Below are positions 1-8,280 of a stretch of DNA of 64,000 nt, piece by piece; within the stretch, counting starts at the first letter, position 1; each line of letters opens with the position of its first letter. The notes below the pieces were generated by a model, which saw nothing but the letters and a program-made list of their open reading frames with translations, did no database searches and had not been told where the DNA came from. Origin of the DNA: Microbispora corallina (GTDB taxonomy: Bacteria; Actinomycetota; Actinomycetes; Streptosporangiales; Streptosporangiaceae); the NCBI RefSeq assembly GCF_016863035.1, contig NZ_BOOC01000022.1, positions 1 to 64,000 on the forward strand, given 5' to 3'. The position numbers and the translations under genes are program-made.

Positions 1-440
1 GGATGCGAGAGAAGGAGACGCGATAGGGACCGGCGGGTACGGCGGAGGCGTTGCGCGAGGCTGCCAACAGATGTCCTTCCGAGGGCTCACGGACTGACTA
101 CACGCACGCTGGACGACATCACAGCCGATTGAGAGGAGCGGGACGCCGAGGCACACGTGGAAGGGCAGCATAAACCAAAACGCAGACGAGTTCCACTGAT
201 ATCTCTATCGTCAACCTCAATCCCGTAAGCAGGATCGCATGCCCTCACGGAAACCGTCAAGTCACACGCGACAGTCCCTTCCTGACGACCCGTCGGCTTC
301 GCCAGGGCCGGCGTTTCCCGCCTCCCCGCCCGGGGGGCCGCGTCTCCCCGGACGCTGGTTTGCCGTTCCGGCAACGACCTTTGTCAACGTCGCCGCGCCC
401 CGAGCATCATCTCCGGCGTGAAGGCGAACGGAGGCATCCC
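1..440. other. Noncoding leader region, no gene supported
   Basis: No reading frame here has convincing codon usage or a recognisable product. The stretch around 100-260 is noticeably less GC-rich than the coding DNA that follows, which fits an intergenic region. A good ribosome site (GGAGG, 430-434) at its right edge serves the oxidoreductase starting at 441. I see no clear promoter, tRNA or repeat. Confidence 0.5.
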
Positions 441-1427
441 ATGACCGTGCGGAACACGCAGCAGTACGACGTGGTGGTCGTCGGCGGCGGCCCGGCCGGG
501 CTGAGCGGCGCGCTGACCCTGGCCCGGGCCCGGAGGTCGGTGCTCGTGATCGACGCGGGACGGCCGCGCAACGCCCCCGCGGCCCAGGTGCACACCTACC
601 TCGGGCGCGAGGGGACGCCGCCCCTCGACCTGCTCGCCGCGGGCCGCTCGGAGGTGGCCGCGTACGGCGGCCGGGTCGCCGAGGGCGAGGTGGTGACGGC
701 CGGCCGTGACGCCGACGGCTTTCTGCTGGGGCTGGGCGACGGCTCCGCCGTCCGGGCCCGCCGGCTGCTCGTGGCCACCGGCCTGACCGACGAGCTTCCG
801 GACGTGCCCGGCCTGGCGGGGCGCTGGGGCCGGGAGGTGCTGCACTGCCCGTACTGCCACGGCTGGGAGGTCCGCGACCTGCCGATCGGCGTGCTGGGAG
901 CCGGCCCCTGGGCCGTGCACCAGGCCCTGCTGTGGCGGCAGTGGAGTGCGGACCTGACGCTCTTCCTGCACACCGCGCCCGCACTCGACGACGACCAGGC
1001 CGAACGGCTGGCCGCCCGCGGCGTCACGGTGGTGGAGGGCCGGGTGGCGGGCCTGGAGGTGACCGACGACCGGCTCACCGGCGTACGGCTCGCGGACGGC
1101 CGCACGGTCCCCCGCCGCGCCCTCGCGGTCACCTCCCGTCTGACCGCCCGTGCCGGAATCCTCGAGACGCTCGGCCTGAAGCCGGTCGAGCACGAGATGG
1201 CCGGTCACGTCATCGGCACCCACATCGCCGCCGGCCCGGCGGGCGCGACCGACATCCCCGGCGTGTGGGTGGCGGGCAACGTCACCGGCCTCCTCGACCA
1301 GGTCGTGGCCGCCGCGGCCGCCGGGGTGCGCGCCGGCGCCGCCGTCAACGCGGACCTGATCGAGGAGGAGACCGCGCAGGCGGTCGCCGCCCACCGGGCC
1401 CGGGCCGCGGACGCCACCACCATCTGA
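441..1427 (+). CDS. Thioredoxin-reductase-like NAD(P)/FAD oxidoreductase
   Basis: Predicted 328-residue cytoplasmic flavoprotein of the low-molecular-weight thioredoxin reductase fold. The FAD-binding Rossmann motif GGGPAG lies at residues 15-20, and a CPYC redox pair sits at residues 136-139 in the context HCPYCHGWE, as in actinobacterial TrxR-like proteins. A second NAD(P) segment (GVLGAGPWAVHQ) and the C-terminal FAD motif (GVWVAGNVTG) follow. ATG 441 is chosen because GGAGG lies 6 bases upstream; the frame is open further upstream but has no better start. There is no neighbouring thioredoxin gene, so the electron acceptor is unknown. The family is clear, the substrate is not. Confidence 0.88.
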   Translation: MTVRNTQQYDVVVVGGGPAGLSGALTLARARRSVLVIDAGRPRNAPAAQVHTYLGREGTPPLDLLAAGRSEVAAYGGRVAEGEVVTAGRDADGFLLGLGDGSAVRARRLLVATGLTDELPDVPGLAGRWGREVLHCPYCHGWEVRDLPIGVLGAGPWAVHQALLWRQWSADLTLFLHTAPALDDDQAERLAARGVTVVEGRVAGLEVTDDRLTGVRLADGRTVPRRALAVTSRLTARAGILETLGLKPVEHEMAGHVIGTHIAAGPAGATDIPGVWVAGNVTGLLDQVVAAAAAGVRAGAAVNADLIEEETAQAVAAHRARAADATTI

Positions 1428-1568
1428 GACCGGACGCCCCTGCCCGGGGACGGCAGTCCGAACCCGGCTGCCCATTCGCCCTCCCCTTGCCCGAAGAATG
1501 GGTAGAAATCGGACAGCCATGAGGGCCATTGGATCGAAACGGCTCAGGCGTCGGCTAGAGTCGTACGT

Positions 1569-1724
1569 GGTCGATGTGGTTTGTGTCCCCCGGGCCGCAA
1601 TTACCGCCTTCACGGAATACCGTTCGGCTGGAGCCGTGTTGTGCATCTCGCCGAGGAGGCGACCGCCACATCGGCCTTTATCGTGGGCGCCCCGCGAGAC
1701 CACCTGGTCTCGCGGGGCGCTTCG
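1569..1724 (+). ncRNA. Candidate structured small RNA ending in terminator
   Basis: An intergenic stretch with no plausible protein but strong secondary structure. A TAGAGT -10 box (1556-1561) predicts a transcript starting at about G1569, exactly the first base of an 11-bp closing stem, 1569-1579 with 1666-1676 (one G-U pair). Inside are small perfect hairpins at 1612-1623, 1625-1636 and 1648-1662. The transcript would finish on the 15-bp terminator hairpin 1687-1720. Overall shape (closed outer stem, internal loop region, terminator) resembles 6S-type regulators, but I see no diagnostic 6S sequence. It could instead be a leader of the acyltransferase gene at 1879. No strong -35 is visible. 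Confidence 0.45.
1687..1720 (+). terminator. Perfect 15-bp hairpin, intrinsic terminator
   Basis: Two 15-base arms (1687-1701 and 1706-1720) are exactly complementary around a 4-base loop (1702-1705). There is only TTCGCGTT downstream rather than a T-run, common for actinobacterial terminators. It ends the candidate small RNA and would also insulate the acyltransferase gene from upstream transcription. Confidence 0.7.
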
Positions 1725-1878
1725 CGTTCCGCCCCTGACGTGCCCCGCACCACCCGCGCCGCGGTACGTCACTTGGCGTAGCCGTACAGAAAAACGGGGG
1801 CCGAGTTGCACGGGGCGCACACTCTGCGTGGGGGCGGGGCGTCCTAGGGTGTCCCCATCGCCCTGTGGAGGAGAGCCC

Positions 1879-2529
1879 GTGCTTTATCGCGCCGCGAAGA
1901 TCATCAGCGTCCCCCTCATGCACGCGGTCTGGCGGCCGAGGGTCGAGGGCCGCGAGAACGTCCCGGCGCGGGGACCGGCCATCCTGGCCTCCAACCACCT
2001 GTCCGTACTCGACTCGTTCTTCCTGCCCGCGCTGCTGCCGCGCACGGTGCGGTTCGTGGCCAAGAACGAGTACTTCACCGGCAACCGGCTGACGGCCATG
2101 TGGATGCGGTCCACCGGGACCGTCGCCATCGACCGGCAGAACGTGACGGCCGCCCAGGCCATGCTCGACGCGGCGGTGGGCGTGCTCAGGGCGGGTGAGC
2201 TGTTCGGCATCTACCCGGAGGGCACCCGCTCCCCCGACGGCCGGCTGTATCGCGGCAAGATCGGCGTGGCGTGGCTGGCGCTGACGACGGGGGCGCCGGT
2301 CGTCCCGGTGGCCATGCTCGGCACCGAGAAGGTGCTGCCGCCCGGCACGTCGGTCCCGCGGATCCACCGGATCGGCGTGCGGATCGGGGAGCCGATCACG
2401 TTCACCGGCGACGCCGGGAACGCGCGCGACCGCCGGCGGGTCACCGACGAGGTGATGGAGGCCATCGCCAAGCTGTCCGGCCAGGAGTACGTGCCGAGGT
2501 ACGCCACCAGCGTCAAGTCCGAGGCCTGA
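1879..2529 (+). CDS. 1-acyl-sn-glycerol-3-phosphate acyltransferase family
   Basis: Predicted 216-residue PlsC-family acyltransferase, which transfers an acyl chain to lysophosphatidic acid or a related lipid acceptor at the membrane. The catalytic HX4D box is H40-D45 (NHLSVLD) and the substrate-binding YPEGTR motif is at residues 112-117; the mid-region VPVAMLGTEKVLP is also family-like. Start GTG 1879 is picked over the longer open frame because GGAGGAG (1867-1873) sits 5 bases before it and a TAGGGT -10 box lies at 1845-1850. Exact lipid acceptor cannot be told from sequence. Confidence 0.9.
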   Translation: MLYRAAKIISVPLMHAVWRPRVEGRENVPARGPAILASNHLSVLDSFFLPALLPRTVRFVAKNEYFTGNRLTAMWMRSTGTVAIDRQNVTAAQAMLDAAVGVLRAGELFGIYPEGTRSPDGRLYRGKIGVAWLALTTGAPVVPVAMLGTEKVLPPGTSVPRIHRIGVRIGEPITFTGDAGNARDRRRVTDEVMEAIAKLSGQEYVPRYATSVKSEA

Positions 2530-2626
2530 CCCCGCGAGCCCGTCGTCCACAGGCGCTCGCCGGGCGCGTGTGGGAGGCGGCCCGGCCGCGCTAGGCTCGG
2601 GACGACTCGGACACAGGGGGTGGCAG

Positions 2627-4255
2627 GTGCCGCGGGGACGCACTGTGGCGATCGCATCCGCCGTCGCGGTTCTGGTGGCGGCCGGCGCGGCCGGCGGGGC
2701 CTACTACGTGCTGCACACGCGGGGCACGCCGGCCGAGACCGCGCAGCGCTTCACCGCCGCGTGGACGCGCGGCGACCTGGCGGCGATGAAGGCGCAGCTC
2801 GCCTCCCCCGCCTCCGGCTTCGACGCGGCGTACGCCGAGCTGACGAAGAACCTCGGCGCGACCGGGGTGGCGGTGAGCGGCCTCCAGGTGAGCGCCCCGG
2901 CGAACGACAGGGCCACGGCCGGGTTCACGGTCACCGCCGCGCTCAAGAACGTCGGCGACTGGACCTACCAGGGCCGCCTGAACCTGGTGGTCAAGGACCA
3001 CTACTGGAAGGTCGACTGGTCGCCCGCCGCGGTGCACCCCGCCCTCGACGGCACCGGCCACCTCGCCCTCAAGACGACGTGGCCCCAGCGGGCCGTCATC
3101 ACCGACGCGAACGGCGACCGCATCGACGGGACCGACGTCGGCGGCTCGGTCCAGCAGCTGGTCGGCTACCTGGACAAGGCGACCCCCAAGGACGTCAAGA
3201 AGCTGGGCGCGGCCTACCGCCTGAAGGATCCCGTGGGCCGCGGCGGCCTGCAGGAGACGTTCCAGAAGCAGCTCGCCGGCACCCCCACCACCGAGATCCA
3301 GCTGGTGGGGGGCCAGGCCAAGACCCTCCACACCATCGAGGGCAAGCCGGGCGAGGACCTCAAGACCACCCTCGACCTGCGGGTTCAGACAGCCGCTGCC
3401 GACTCCGTGCGCGACCTCGACAAGCCCGCCTCGCTCGTCGCGATCCGGCCCTCCTCGGGGGAGATCCTCGCCGTCGTCAACAACAAGGGCGGCTTCAACC
3501 GCGCCCTCGACGGCCGCTACCCGCCGGGCTCGACGTTCAAGACGGTCACCGCGGCGGGGCTCCTGGCCGCGGGGCTCACGCCGTCCTCCGACGTGTCCTG
3601 CCCGAAGCAGGTCAAGGTGGGCGGACTCGACATCCGCAACTCCGACCACGAGGCGTTCGGCTCGCTGTCGTTCCTCGACTCCTATGCCCACTCGTGCAAC
3701 ACGACGTTCGCGCCGCTCGCCGCCGAGAAGCTGAACGCGCAGAAGCTGTACGACATGGCGACCGACCTCGGGTTCAACCGGCCGCTGAACATCGGGGTCC
3801 CGGCCACCAGCGGGAGCATGCCGAAGGCGACCAGCGTCGCCGAGCTGGCGGCCGAGTCGTTCGGGCAGGCCCGGATCCTCGCGACGCCGCTGGTGATGGC
3901 GACGGTGGCCGCCGCGGTCGCCGACGGCAGCTGGCGGCCGCCCACGCTCGTGCCGTCCCTCAAGCAGAAGGCGTCGCCACAGCAGCTGCCCGACGGGGTG
4001 GCCGACCAGCTCCGGTCGATGATGCGCGCCGTCGTCACCAAGGGCACGGCCCACGCCGCCGGGCTCCCGTCGGGCACCGCCGGGAAGACGGGGACGGCGG
4101 AGTTCGGGGTGGGCGACAAGCTCGACACCCACGCGTGGTTCATCGGCTTCCGCGGCGACCTGGCCTTCGCCGTCATCGTGGAGGCCGGCGGCATGGGCGG
4201 CGAGGTGGCCGCGCCGGTCGCGGCCCACTTCCTCAAGTCGCTCCCCCAGCAGTGA
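2627..4255 (+). CDS. Penicillin-binding protein, transpeptidase
   Basis: Predicted 542-residue membrane-anchored D,D-transpeptidase that crosslinks peptidoglycan. An N-terminal membrane segment (about residues 8-27) is followed by an NTF2-like domain of the MecA_N type (about 35-140), a dimerisation-like linker and the transpeptidase domain. All three active-site motifs are present: S302-T-F-K305 (SxxK), S356-C-N358 (SxN) and K487-T-G489 (KTG). GTG 2627 is chosen because AGGGGG (2615-2620) precedes it by 6 bases and the upstream extension has no homologous look. It is a class B enzyme; no penicillin-resistance role can be inferred. Confidence 0.9.
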   Translation: MPRGRTVAIASAVAVLVAAGAAGGAYYVLHTRGTPAETAQRFTAAWTRGDLAAMKAQLASPASGFDAAYAELTKNLGATGVAVSGLQVSAPANDRATAGFTVTAALKNVGDWTYQGRLNLVVKDHYWKVDWSPAAVHPALDGTGHLALKTTWPQRAVITDANGDRIDGTDVGGSVQQLVGYLDKATPKDVKKLGAAYRLKDPVGRGGLQETFQKQLAGTPTTEIQLVGGQAKTLHTIEGKPGEDLKTTLDLRVQTAAADSVRDLDKPASLVAIRPSSGEILAVVNNKGGFNRALDGRYPPGSTFKTVTAAGLLAAGLTPSSDVSCPKQVKVGGLDIRNSDHEAFGSLSFLDSYAHSCNTTFAPLAAEKLNAQKLYDMATDLGFNRPLNIGVPATSGSMPKATSVAELAAESFGQARILATPLVMATVAAAVADGSWRPPTLVPSLKQKASPQQLPDGVADQLRSMMRAVVTKGTAHAAGLPSGTAGKTGTAEFGVGDKLDTHAWFIGFRGDLAFAVIVEAGGMGGEVAAPVAAHFLKSLPQQ

Positions 4256-4325
4256 CATCCCGTGCACCCGATGAGCCGGGCGGGTACTCCGTTCGCGGCG
4301 GGGAGGCGCCGCCCAGGGGCCGGGG

Positions 4326-5219
4326 TCAGGCCGGACGGTCGGCGAGCAGGGCCCGGAAACGGGCCGCGCCCTCCCGTTCCAGCCAGGTCCCGAACGTCAT
4401 CAGGCCGGGGTGGAGCGCCCGCAGGGCCGGGATGTCGGCCCGCCAGCCGCCGAACGACTCGACCCGTTCGAGATCGTCGGTGTTCACGCCCAACTGGGCG
4501 AGCGTCTCCTTCGGGACGGGGTCGGTCTCCAGTGGGCGGCCGACGGCGCGGGCGATCGCGTCGACCAGCTCGGCCCGGGTGAGCTCGTCCCCGGCGAGCT
4601 CGAACGCCTGCCCGGCGTAGCGGTCCGGATCGGCGAAGGCGAGCCCCGCGAACGCCCCGATGTCGGCGACGGCGATCAGCTGCACCCGCGCGCTCGGCGG
4701 GATGATCCTGATCAGCGCCTTCTCCGCGAACACCCCGAACTCCCGGGACGCGTGGTTCTCCATGAACATCACCGGCCGCAGCACGGTGGCGGGCAGCGCC
4801 AGCCCCCGGATGTGCCGTTCGATCTCCCATTTGGTCTCCCAGTGGCTGACCCCGGTGTCGCGGTCGGCCCCGCCGACGGACGTGTACACGACGTGCCCGG
4901 CACCGGCGGCGTGCGCGGCGTCGGCCACGTTCACCCCCATCCGCACCTCCTCCTCCAGGAAGTGCGGGGCCTGCCGCGACGGCTGAACGCTGAAGACGCC
5001 GTACGCGCCCGCCATCGCGGCGTCGAGCGAGGCGCGGTCGAGCATGTCCCCGGCGACGGGCTCCGCGCCGGCCTCGGCCAGCGCCTGGGCCGCGGGCGCG
5101 GAGGGGTCGCGGACCAGGGCCCGCACCCGCCATCCGTCGGCCAGGAGCCGTCGCGCCGCGGCGCCGCCCTGGTTGCCCGTCGCGCCCGTCACGAGGATGG
5201 TCCGCTCTGATCTCGGCAT
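4326..5219 (-). CDS. NmrA-family NAD(P)-binding protein
   Basis: Predicted 297-residue atypical short-chain dehydrogenase of the NmrA/isoflavone-reductase group. The dinucleotide motif GATGNQGG is at residues 12-19, and the protein has the single-domain length of this group. The ATG at 5219 is preceded by GGGAGAA on the minus strand; a longer open frame to 5345 runs through the operator region and is rejected. It is divergent from a TetR gene with two operator-like palindromes between them, so it is probably the repressed target, a stress or redox-responsive reductase. Substrate unknown. Confidence 0.85.
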   Translation of the reverse strand: MPRSERTILVTGATGNQGGAAARRLLADGWRVRALVRDPSAPAAQALAEAGAEPVAGDMLDRASLDAAMAGAYGVFSVQPSRQAPHFLEEEVRMGVNVADAAHAAGAGHVVYTSVGGADRDTGVSHWETKWEIERHIRGLALPATVLRPVMFMENHASREFGVFAEKALIRIIPPSARVQLIAVADIGAFAGLAFADPDRYAGQAFELAGDELTRAELVDAIARAVGRPLETDPVPKETLAQLGVNTDDLERVESFGGWRADIPALRALHPGLMTFGTWLEREGAARFRALLADRPA

Positions 5220-5247
5220 GCCGTTCTCCCATCGGATAGCGTGGTTC

Positions 5248-5285
5248 CGGAGCGATGCTCCGATACTAGGCGGAGCACTGCTCCG
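5248..5285. promoter_or_regulatory. Paired TetR operator palindromes
   Basis: Two related inverted repeats lie in the divergent gap: CGGAGC-N3-GCTCCG at 5248-5262 and CGGAGCA-N1-TGCTCCG at 5271-5285, centres 23 bp apart. Both share the core CGGAGC/GCTCCG. Their place between the NmrA gene and the TetR gene indicates binding by that TetR protein, repressing both directions. Confidence 0.75.
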
Positions 5286-5310
5286 ATTGTCAAGACGGCG
5301 GGAGGGCCGA

Positions 5311-5889
5311 GTGAGCGAGGCGATGCGCGCGGACGCGCGGCGCAACTACGACATGCTGCTGGGAGTCGCGCGGCAGGCGTTCGCCGAGCAGGGCACCGAC
5401 GCCTCGCTCCGCGACGTGGCCCGCCGCGCGGGGGTGGGCATCGGCACCCTCTACCGCCACTTCCCCACGCGGGAGGCGCTGCTCGAAGCCCTCCTCCGCA
5501 GCGGCTTCGACGGGCTGCGCGCGAAGGCCGACGACCTGCTGGAGGCGCCGTCACCCAAGGACGCCCTGGCGGAGTGGCTCCTGGCGTTCGCCCTGGGCTC
5601 GGGCACCTACCGGGGGCTGCCGGAGTCGGTCATGGCCGCACTCGCCGACGACACCTCGCGGCTGCACTCGTCCTGCGAGGCCATGCGGAACGCCGGCGGC
5701 CGGCTGCTGACCCGGGCGCAGGAGACCGGCGCCGTACGGGCCGACCTCACGACCGGGGAGATGCTCTCGCTCGCCGCCGGCGCCTCCTGGGCGGCCGGGC
5801 AGTCCCGGGCGAGCACCGAGGACCGGGAGGCGTTCGTGGCCCGCCTCCTGGAGGTCACGATGGAGGGTCTGGCGCCCTCCGGGGGGTGA
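5311..5889 (+). CDS. TetR family transcriptional regulator
   Basis: Predicted 192-residue one-domain-plus-ligand-pocket regulator. The N-terminal helix-turn-helix is typical (DVARRAGVGIGTLYRHF, about residues 36-52), followed by an all-helical effector domain. GTG 5311 follows GGAGGG (5301-5306); an ATG four codons later is possible. It faces the NmrA reductase gene across twin palindromes and so probably represses that gene and itself until a ligand binds. Its stop lies 4 bases from the convergent DUF3040 gene. Confidence 0.88.
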   Translation: MSEAMRADARRNYDMLLGVARQAFAEQGTDASLRDVARRAGVGIGTLYRHFPTREALLEALLRSGFDGLRAKADDLLEAPSPKDALAEWLLAFALGSGTYRGLPESVMAALADDTSRLHSSCEAMRNAGGRLLTRAQETGAVRADLTTGEMLSLAAGASWAAGQSRASTEDREAFVARLLEVTMEGLAPSGG

Positions 5890-5893
5890 GCGG

Positions 5894-6166
5894 CTACATC
5901 GGGAAGGCCGCGGCGTCGTGCCGCAGGGCCATGACCAGGAGGGTGGCGATCAGCGTCGCGATCAGCAGCCAGCTCACCGCGATGATCACGGTGGACCTTC
6001 GCGGCCAGCGTTGCCCGCCCCGGTCGGCCGCCCGGCGCCGCCCGCGCCTCCCGCGCTCGACACGCTGGTTGAACGACTGAAGGCGGGCGGCGAGCCTCGG
6101 GTCCTCATCACTGAGGTGGCGCTCGATCATCGCCAGCATCCGCTCTTCGTCCTGCGACCAGGCCAT
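5894..6166 (-). CDS. DUF3040 small membrane protein
   Basis: Predicted 90-residue protein. The N-terminal WSQDEERMLAMIERHLSDED segment matches the conserved start of DUF3040 proteins, which are widespread in actinobacteria and of unknown role. A basic central stretch is followed by one hydrophobic helix (about residues 60-83). ATG 6166 has GGAG upstream. It is divergent from the SOS-controlled radical SAM gene and convergent with the TetR gene. Confidence 0.8.
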   Translation of the reverse strand: MAWSQDEERMLAMIERHLSDEDPRLAARLQSFNQRVERGRRGRRRAADRGGQRWPRRSTVIIAVSWLLIATLIATLLVMALRHDAAAFPM

Positions 6167-6275
6167 TGCGCAACTCCACAGAACGCAAGGTGTGTGCGGA
6201 CGTTCTGCCCAACGATGAAGATCGTTAGCCGTTTCGAGGGCCGCGATTTGCGATCGTTTCACGTTGCGATCACGC

Positions 6276-6291
6276 TCGAATGTTTGTTCTA
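6276..6291. promoter_or_regulatory. LexA/SOS box
   Basis: TCGAATGTTTGTTCTA matches the mycobacterial/actinobacterial LexA operator TCGAAC-N4-GTTCGA at 10 of 12 defined positions. It ends 8 bases before the ATG of the radical SAM gene. A homologue of that gene, Rv2578c, is to my recollection in the M. tuberculosis LexA regulon, which supports the call. Confidence 0.7.
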
Positions 6292-6299
6292 ATGGCCGC

Positions 6300-7475
6300 A
6301 TGCGCTGGGACAACCTGCGCCTCGCGGGGGACGGTACGGGCGACCAGGCCCTGCCGCTGTTCGCGCGCGGCGCGATCACGAGGACGTTCGACACCCCGGA
6401 GTTCCGGGGGATCACGTTCTACGAGATCCACGCGCGTTCGATCATCAACCGGGTCCCGGGCGCCAGCCGGGTGCCGTTCGAGTGGACGATCAACCCCTAC
6501 CGGGGGTGCAGCCACGCCTGCGTGTACTGCTTCGCCCGCAAGACCCACGAGTACCTCGACCTCGACGCGGGCCGCGACTTCGATTCCAAGATCGTGGTGA
6601 AGGTCAACGCGCCCGACCTCGTCCGCCGCGAGCTCGCCGCGCCCAAGTGGACGGGCGCACCGATCGCCATGGGCACCAACGTCGACTGCTACCAGCGGGC
6701 CGAGGGGCGTTACCGGCTGATGCCGGGCATCATCGCCGCGCTGCGCGACGCGGCCAACCCGTTCTCGATCCTGACCAAGGGCTCGCTCATCCTGCGCGAC
6801 CTCGACCTGCTCGTGGAGGCGTCCCAGGTCACCGAGGTCAGCACGGCCGTCTCGGCCGGCTTCCTCGACGACGACGCCTGGCGGGCGGTCGAGCCGGGCA
6901 CGCCAAACCCGCGCAAGCGGCTGGAGGTCTGCGCGACGCTCAACGAGCACGGCGTCCGGTGCGGCGTGCTGATGGCCCCGATCCTGCCCTACCTGACCGA
7001 CTCGCCCGCCCTGCTGTCCGCGACGGTACGCCGGATCGCCGAGGCGGGGGCCGTCCACGTCACGCCCATCGTGCTGCACCTGCGCCCGGGGGCCCGGGAG
7101 TGGTTCATGGCCTGGCTGTCCCGCGAGCATCCGCGGCTCGTCCCCCGCTACCTGGAGCTGTACGGCAGGGGCGCCTACGCCCCCAAGGCGTACCAGGAGC
7201 GGATCGGTCGCCAGGTCGCGGAGCTCGCCCGGCAGCACGGGGTGGGCCGGGCCACTCCTCGGGAGGCCCGCCGGATCCGCCCCCCGGACACGCCGCAACA
7301 CCCATCCGAGCAGTGGCCCCAGCCCGCGTCCGAGCCCGTATCGGCGCGGGGGCCGGAGCGAGCGCAGGAACGGGCGTCCGAGCACACGCCCGATCAGAGG
7401 TACGCCCACCGGTCCGGCCGCCCGGCCGCCGAGACGCGCCGCCCTCCCGCCCCGGAACAGCTCACGCTTCTGTGA
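6300..7475 (+). CDS. Rv2578c-family radical SAM protein
   Basis: Predicted 391-residue iron-sulfur enzyme. The radical SAM cluster motif CX3CX2C is C70-C74-C77 (CSHACVYC), preceded by the family hallmark INPYRGCSHAC; the family resembles SplB photoproduct lyase. The catalytic domain ends at about residue 310 and the last 80 residues are a Pro/Arg/Glu-rich low-complexity tail. ATG 6300 is the first start that leaves the LexA box upstream; no Shine-Dalgarno is visible, so translation is probably nearly leaderless. A DNA-damage or repair-related function is inferred from the operator; the reaction is unknown. Confidence 0.88.
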   Translation: MRWDNLRLAGDGTGDQALPLFARGAITRTFDTPEFRGITFYEIHARSIINRVPGASRVPFEWTINPYRGCSHACVYCFARKTHEYLDLDAGRDFDSKIVVKVNAPDLVRRELAAPKWTGAPIAMGTNVDCYQRAEGRYRLMPGIIAALRDAANPFSILTKGSLILRDLDLLVEASQVTEVSTAVSAGFLDDDAWRAVEPGTPNPRKRLEVCATLNEHGVRCGVLMAPILPYLTDSPALLSATVRRIAEAGAVHVTPIVLHLRPGAREWFMAWLSREHPRLVPRYLELYGRGAYAPKAYQERIGRQVAELARQHGVGRATPREARRIRPPDTPQHPSEQWPQPASEPVSARGPERAQERASEHTPDQRYAHRSGRPAAETRRPPAPEQLTLL

Positions 7476-7544
7476 GCCCGGGAAAACGCCAGGGGCCGGG
7501 GGATGCCGGGAGCGAGAGCATCGGGCCGGATACGATCGCGCGGC

Positions 7545-8207
7545 GTGGAAGAGTTCGTCCGCGCCCATACGAGGCTCGCCCCGGCGCCGTACGTGCCGGA
7601 GATCCGCCTCCACCTGGCCGTCCCGTCCAGCGGTTCGTCCCCCGGTGCCGGGCCCGGGCACGCCGGTCCGGACGACGAGCTGTACGAGATCTGGGAGCGG
7701 ACCGGGAGTCTGCCCTTCTGGGCCTACGCGTGGGCCGGCGGGCAGGCGCTCGCGCGGCACGTGCTCGACCATCCCGAGACGGTGCGCGGCCGGACCGTCC
7801 TCGACCTCGCCACCGGCTCCGGGCTGGTGGCGATCGCGGCGGCCGTGGCAGGGGCGGCCGAGGTGGTCGCCAACGACGTGGACCCGCACGCGCTGGCCGC
7901 CGCCGCACTGAACGCCGAGGCCAACGGCGTGCGGGTCCGGCCGGTCGCGGGCGACGTCCTCGACGGGAGGCCCGAGGAGGACGTGGTGCTGGCCGGCGAC
8001 GTCTACTACGAGAGGGCGCTCGCCGAGCGGGTGACGCCGTACCTGGCCAGGGCCCGGGGGACGGTCCTGGTGGGGGTTCCCGACCGCGCCTGCACCTACC
8101 TCCCGGCCGGTCTCTTCACCGAGATCGCCGTGCACGCCGTCCCCGCCGCGCTGGAGGACACCCCCACCAAGCGCACCTCTATATACCGATTTATCGGCTC
8201 ATTGTGA
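7545..8207 (+). CDS. Nicotinamide N-methylase-like SAM methyltransferase
   Basis: Predicted 220-residue class I methyltransferase. Motif I is LDLATGSGLVAIA, followed by the acidic VVANDVDPHA strand and a VVLAGDVYYE active-site region, an arrangement of the COG3897 predicted nicotinamide N-methylase group. A TACGAT -10 box (7531-7536) places the transcript start at the GTG 7545 itself, so the mRNA is probably leaderless; an in-frame ATG at 7503 lies upstream of that promoter and is rejected. Protein or small-molecule substrate unknown. Its stop codon lies inside a CRP-type site for the next gene. Confidence 0.8.
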   Translation: MEEFVRAHTRLAPAPYVPEIRLHLAVPSSGSSPGAGPGHAGPDDELYEIWERTGSLPFWAYAWAGGQALARHVLDHPETVRGRTVLDLATGSGLVAIAAAVAGAAEVVANDVDPHALAAAALNAEANGVRVRPVAGDVLDGRPEEDVVLAGDVYYERALAERVTPYLARARGTVLVGVPDRACTYLPAGLFTEIAVHAVPAALEDTPTKRTSIYRFIGSL

Positions 8208-8218
8208 GCTAGATCACA
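8203..8218. promoter_or_regulatory. Perfect CRP-type site
   Basis: TGTGA-N6-TCACA is an exact match to the CRP/GlxR consensus palindrome. It overlaps the stop codon of the methyltransferase gene and lies 63 bases before the glycosyltransferase start, a usual place for control of that gene by a cAMP receptor protein. Confidence 0.7.
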
Positions 8219-8280
8219 TCAACAACTGGCCCCGTCGGCACGTCGCAGGGAAGGGGGATCGACATCGACGCGAACGGGGC

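Noticed and set aside
87-374. Open frames on both strands in the first 440 bases
   Set aside because: Composition is not codon-like, no ribosome sites, and products have low-complexity Arg/Pro/Ser character.
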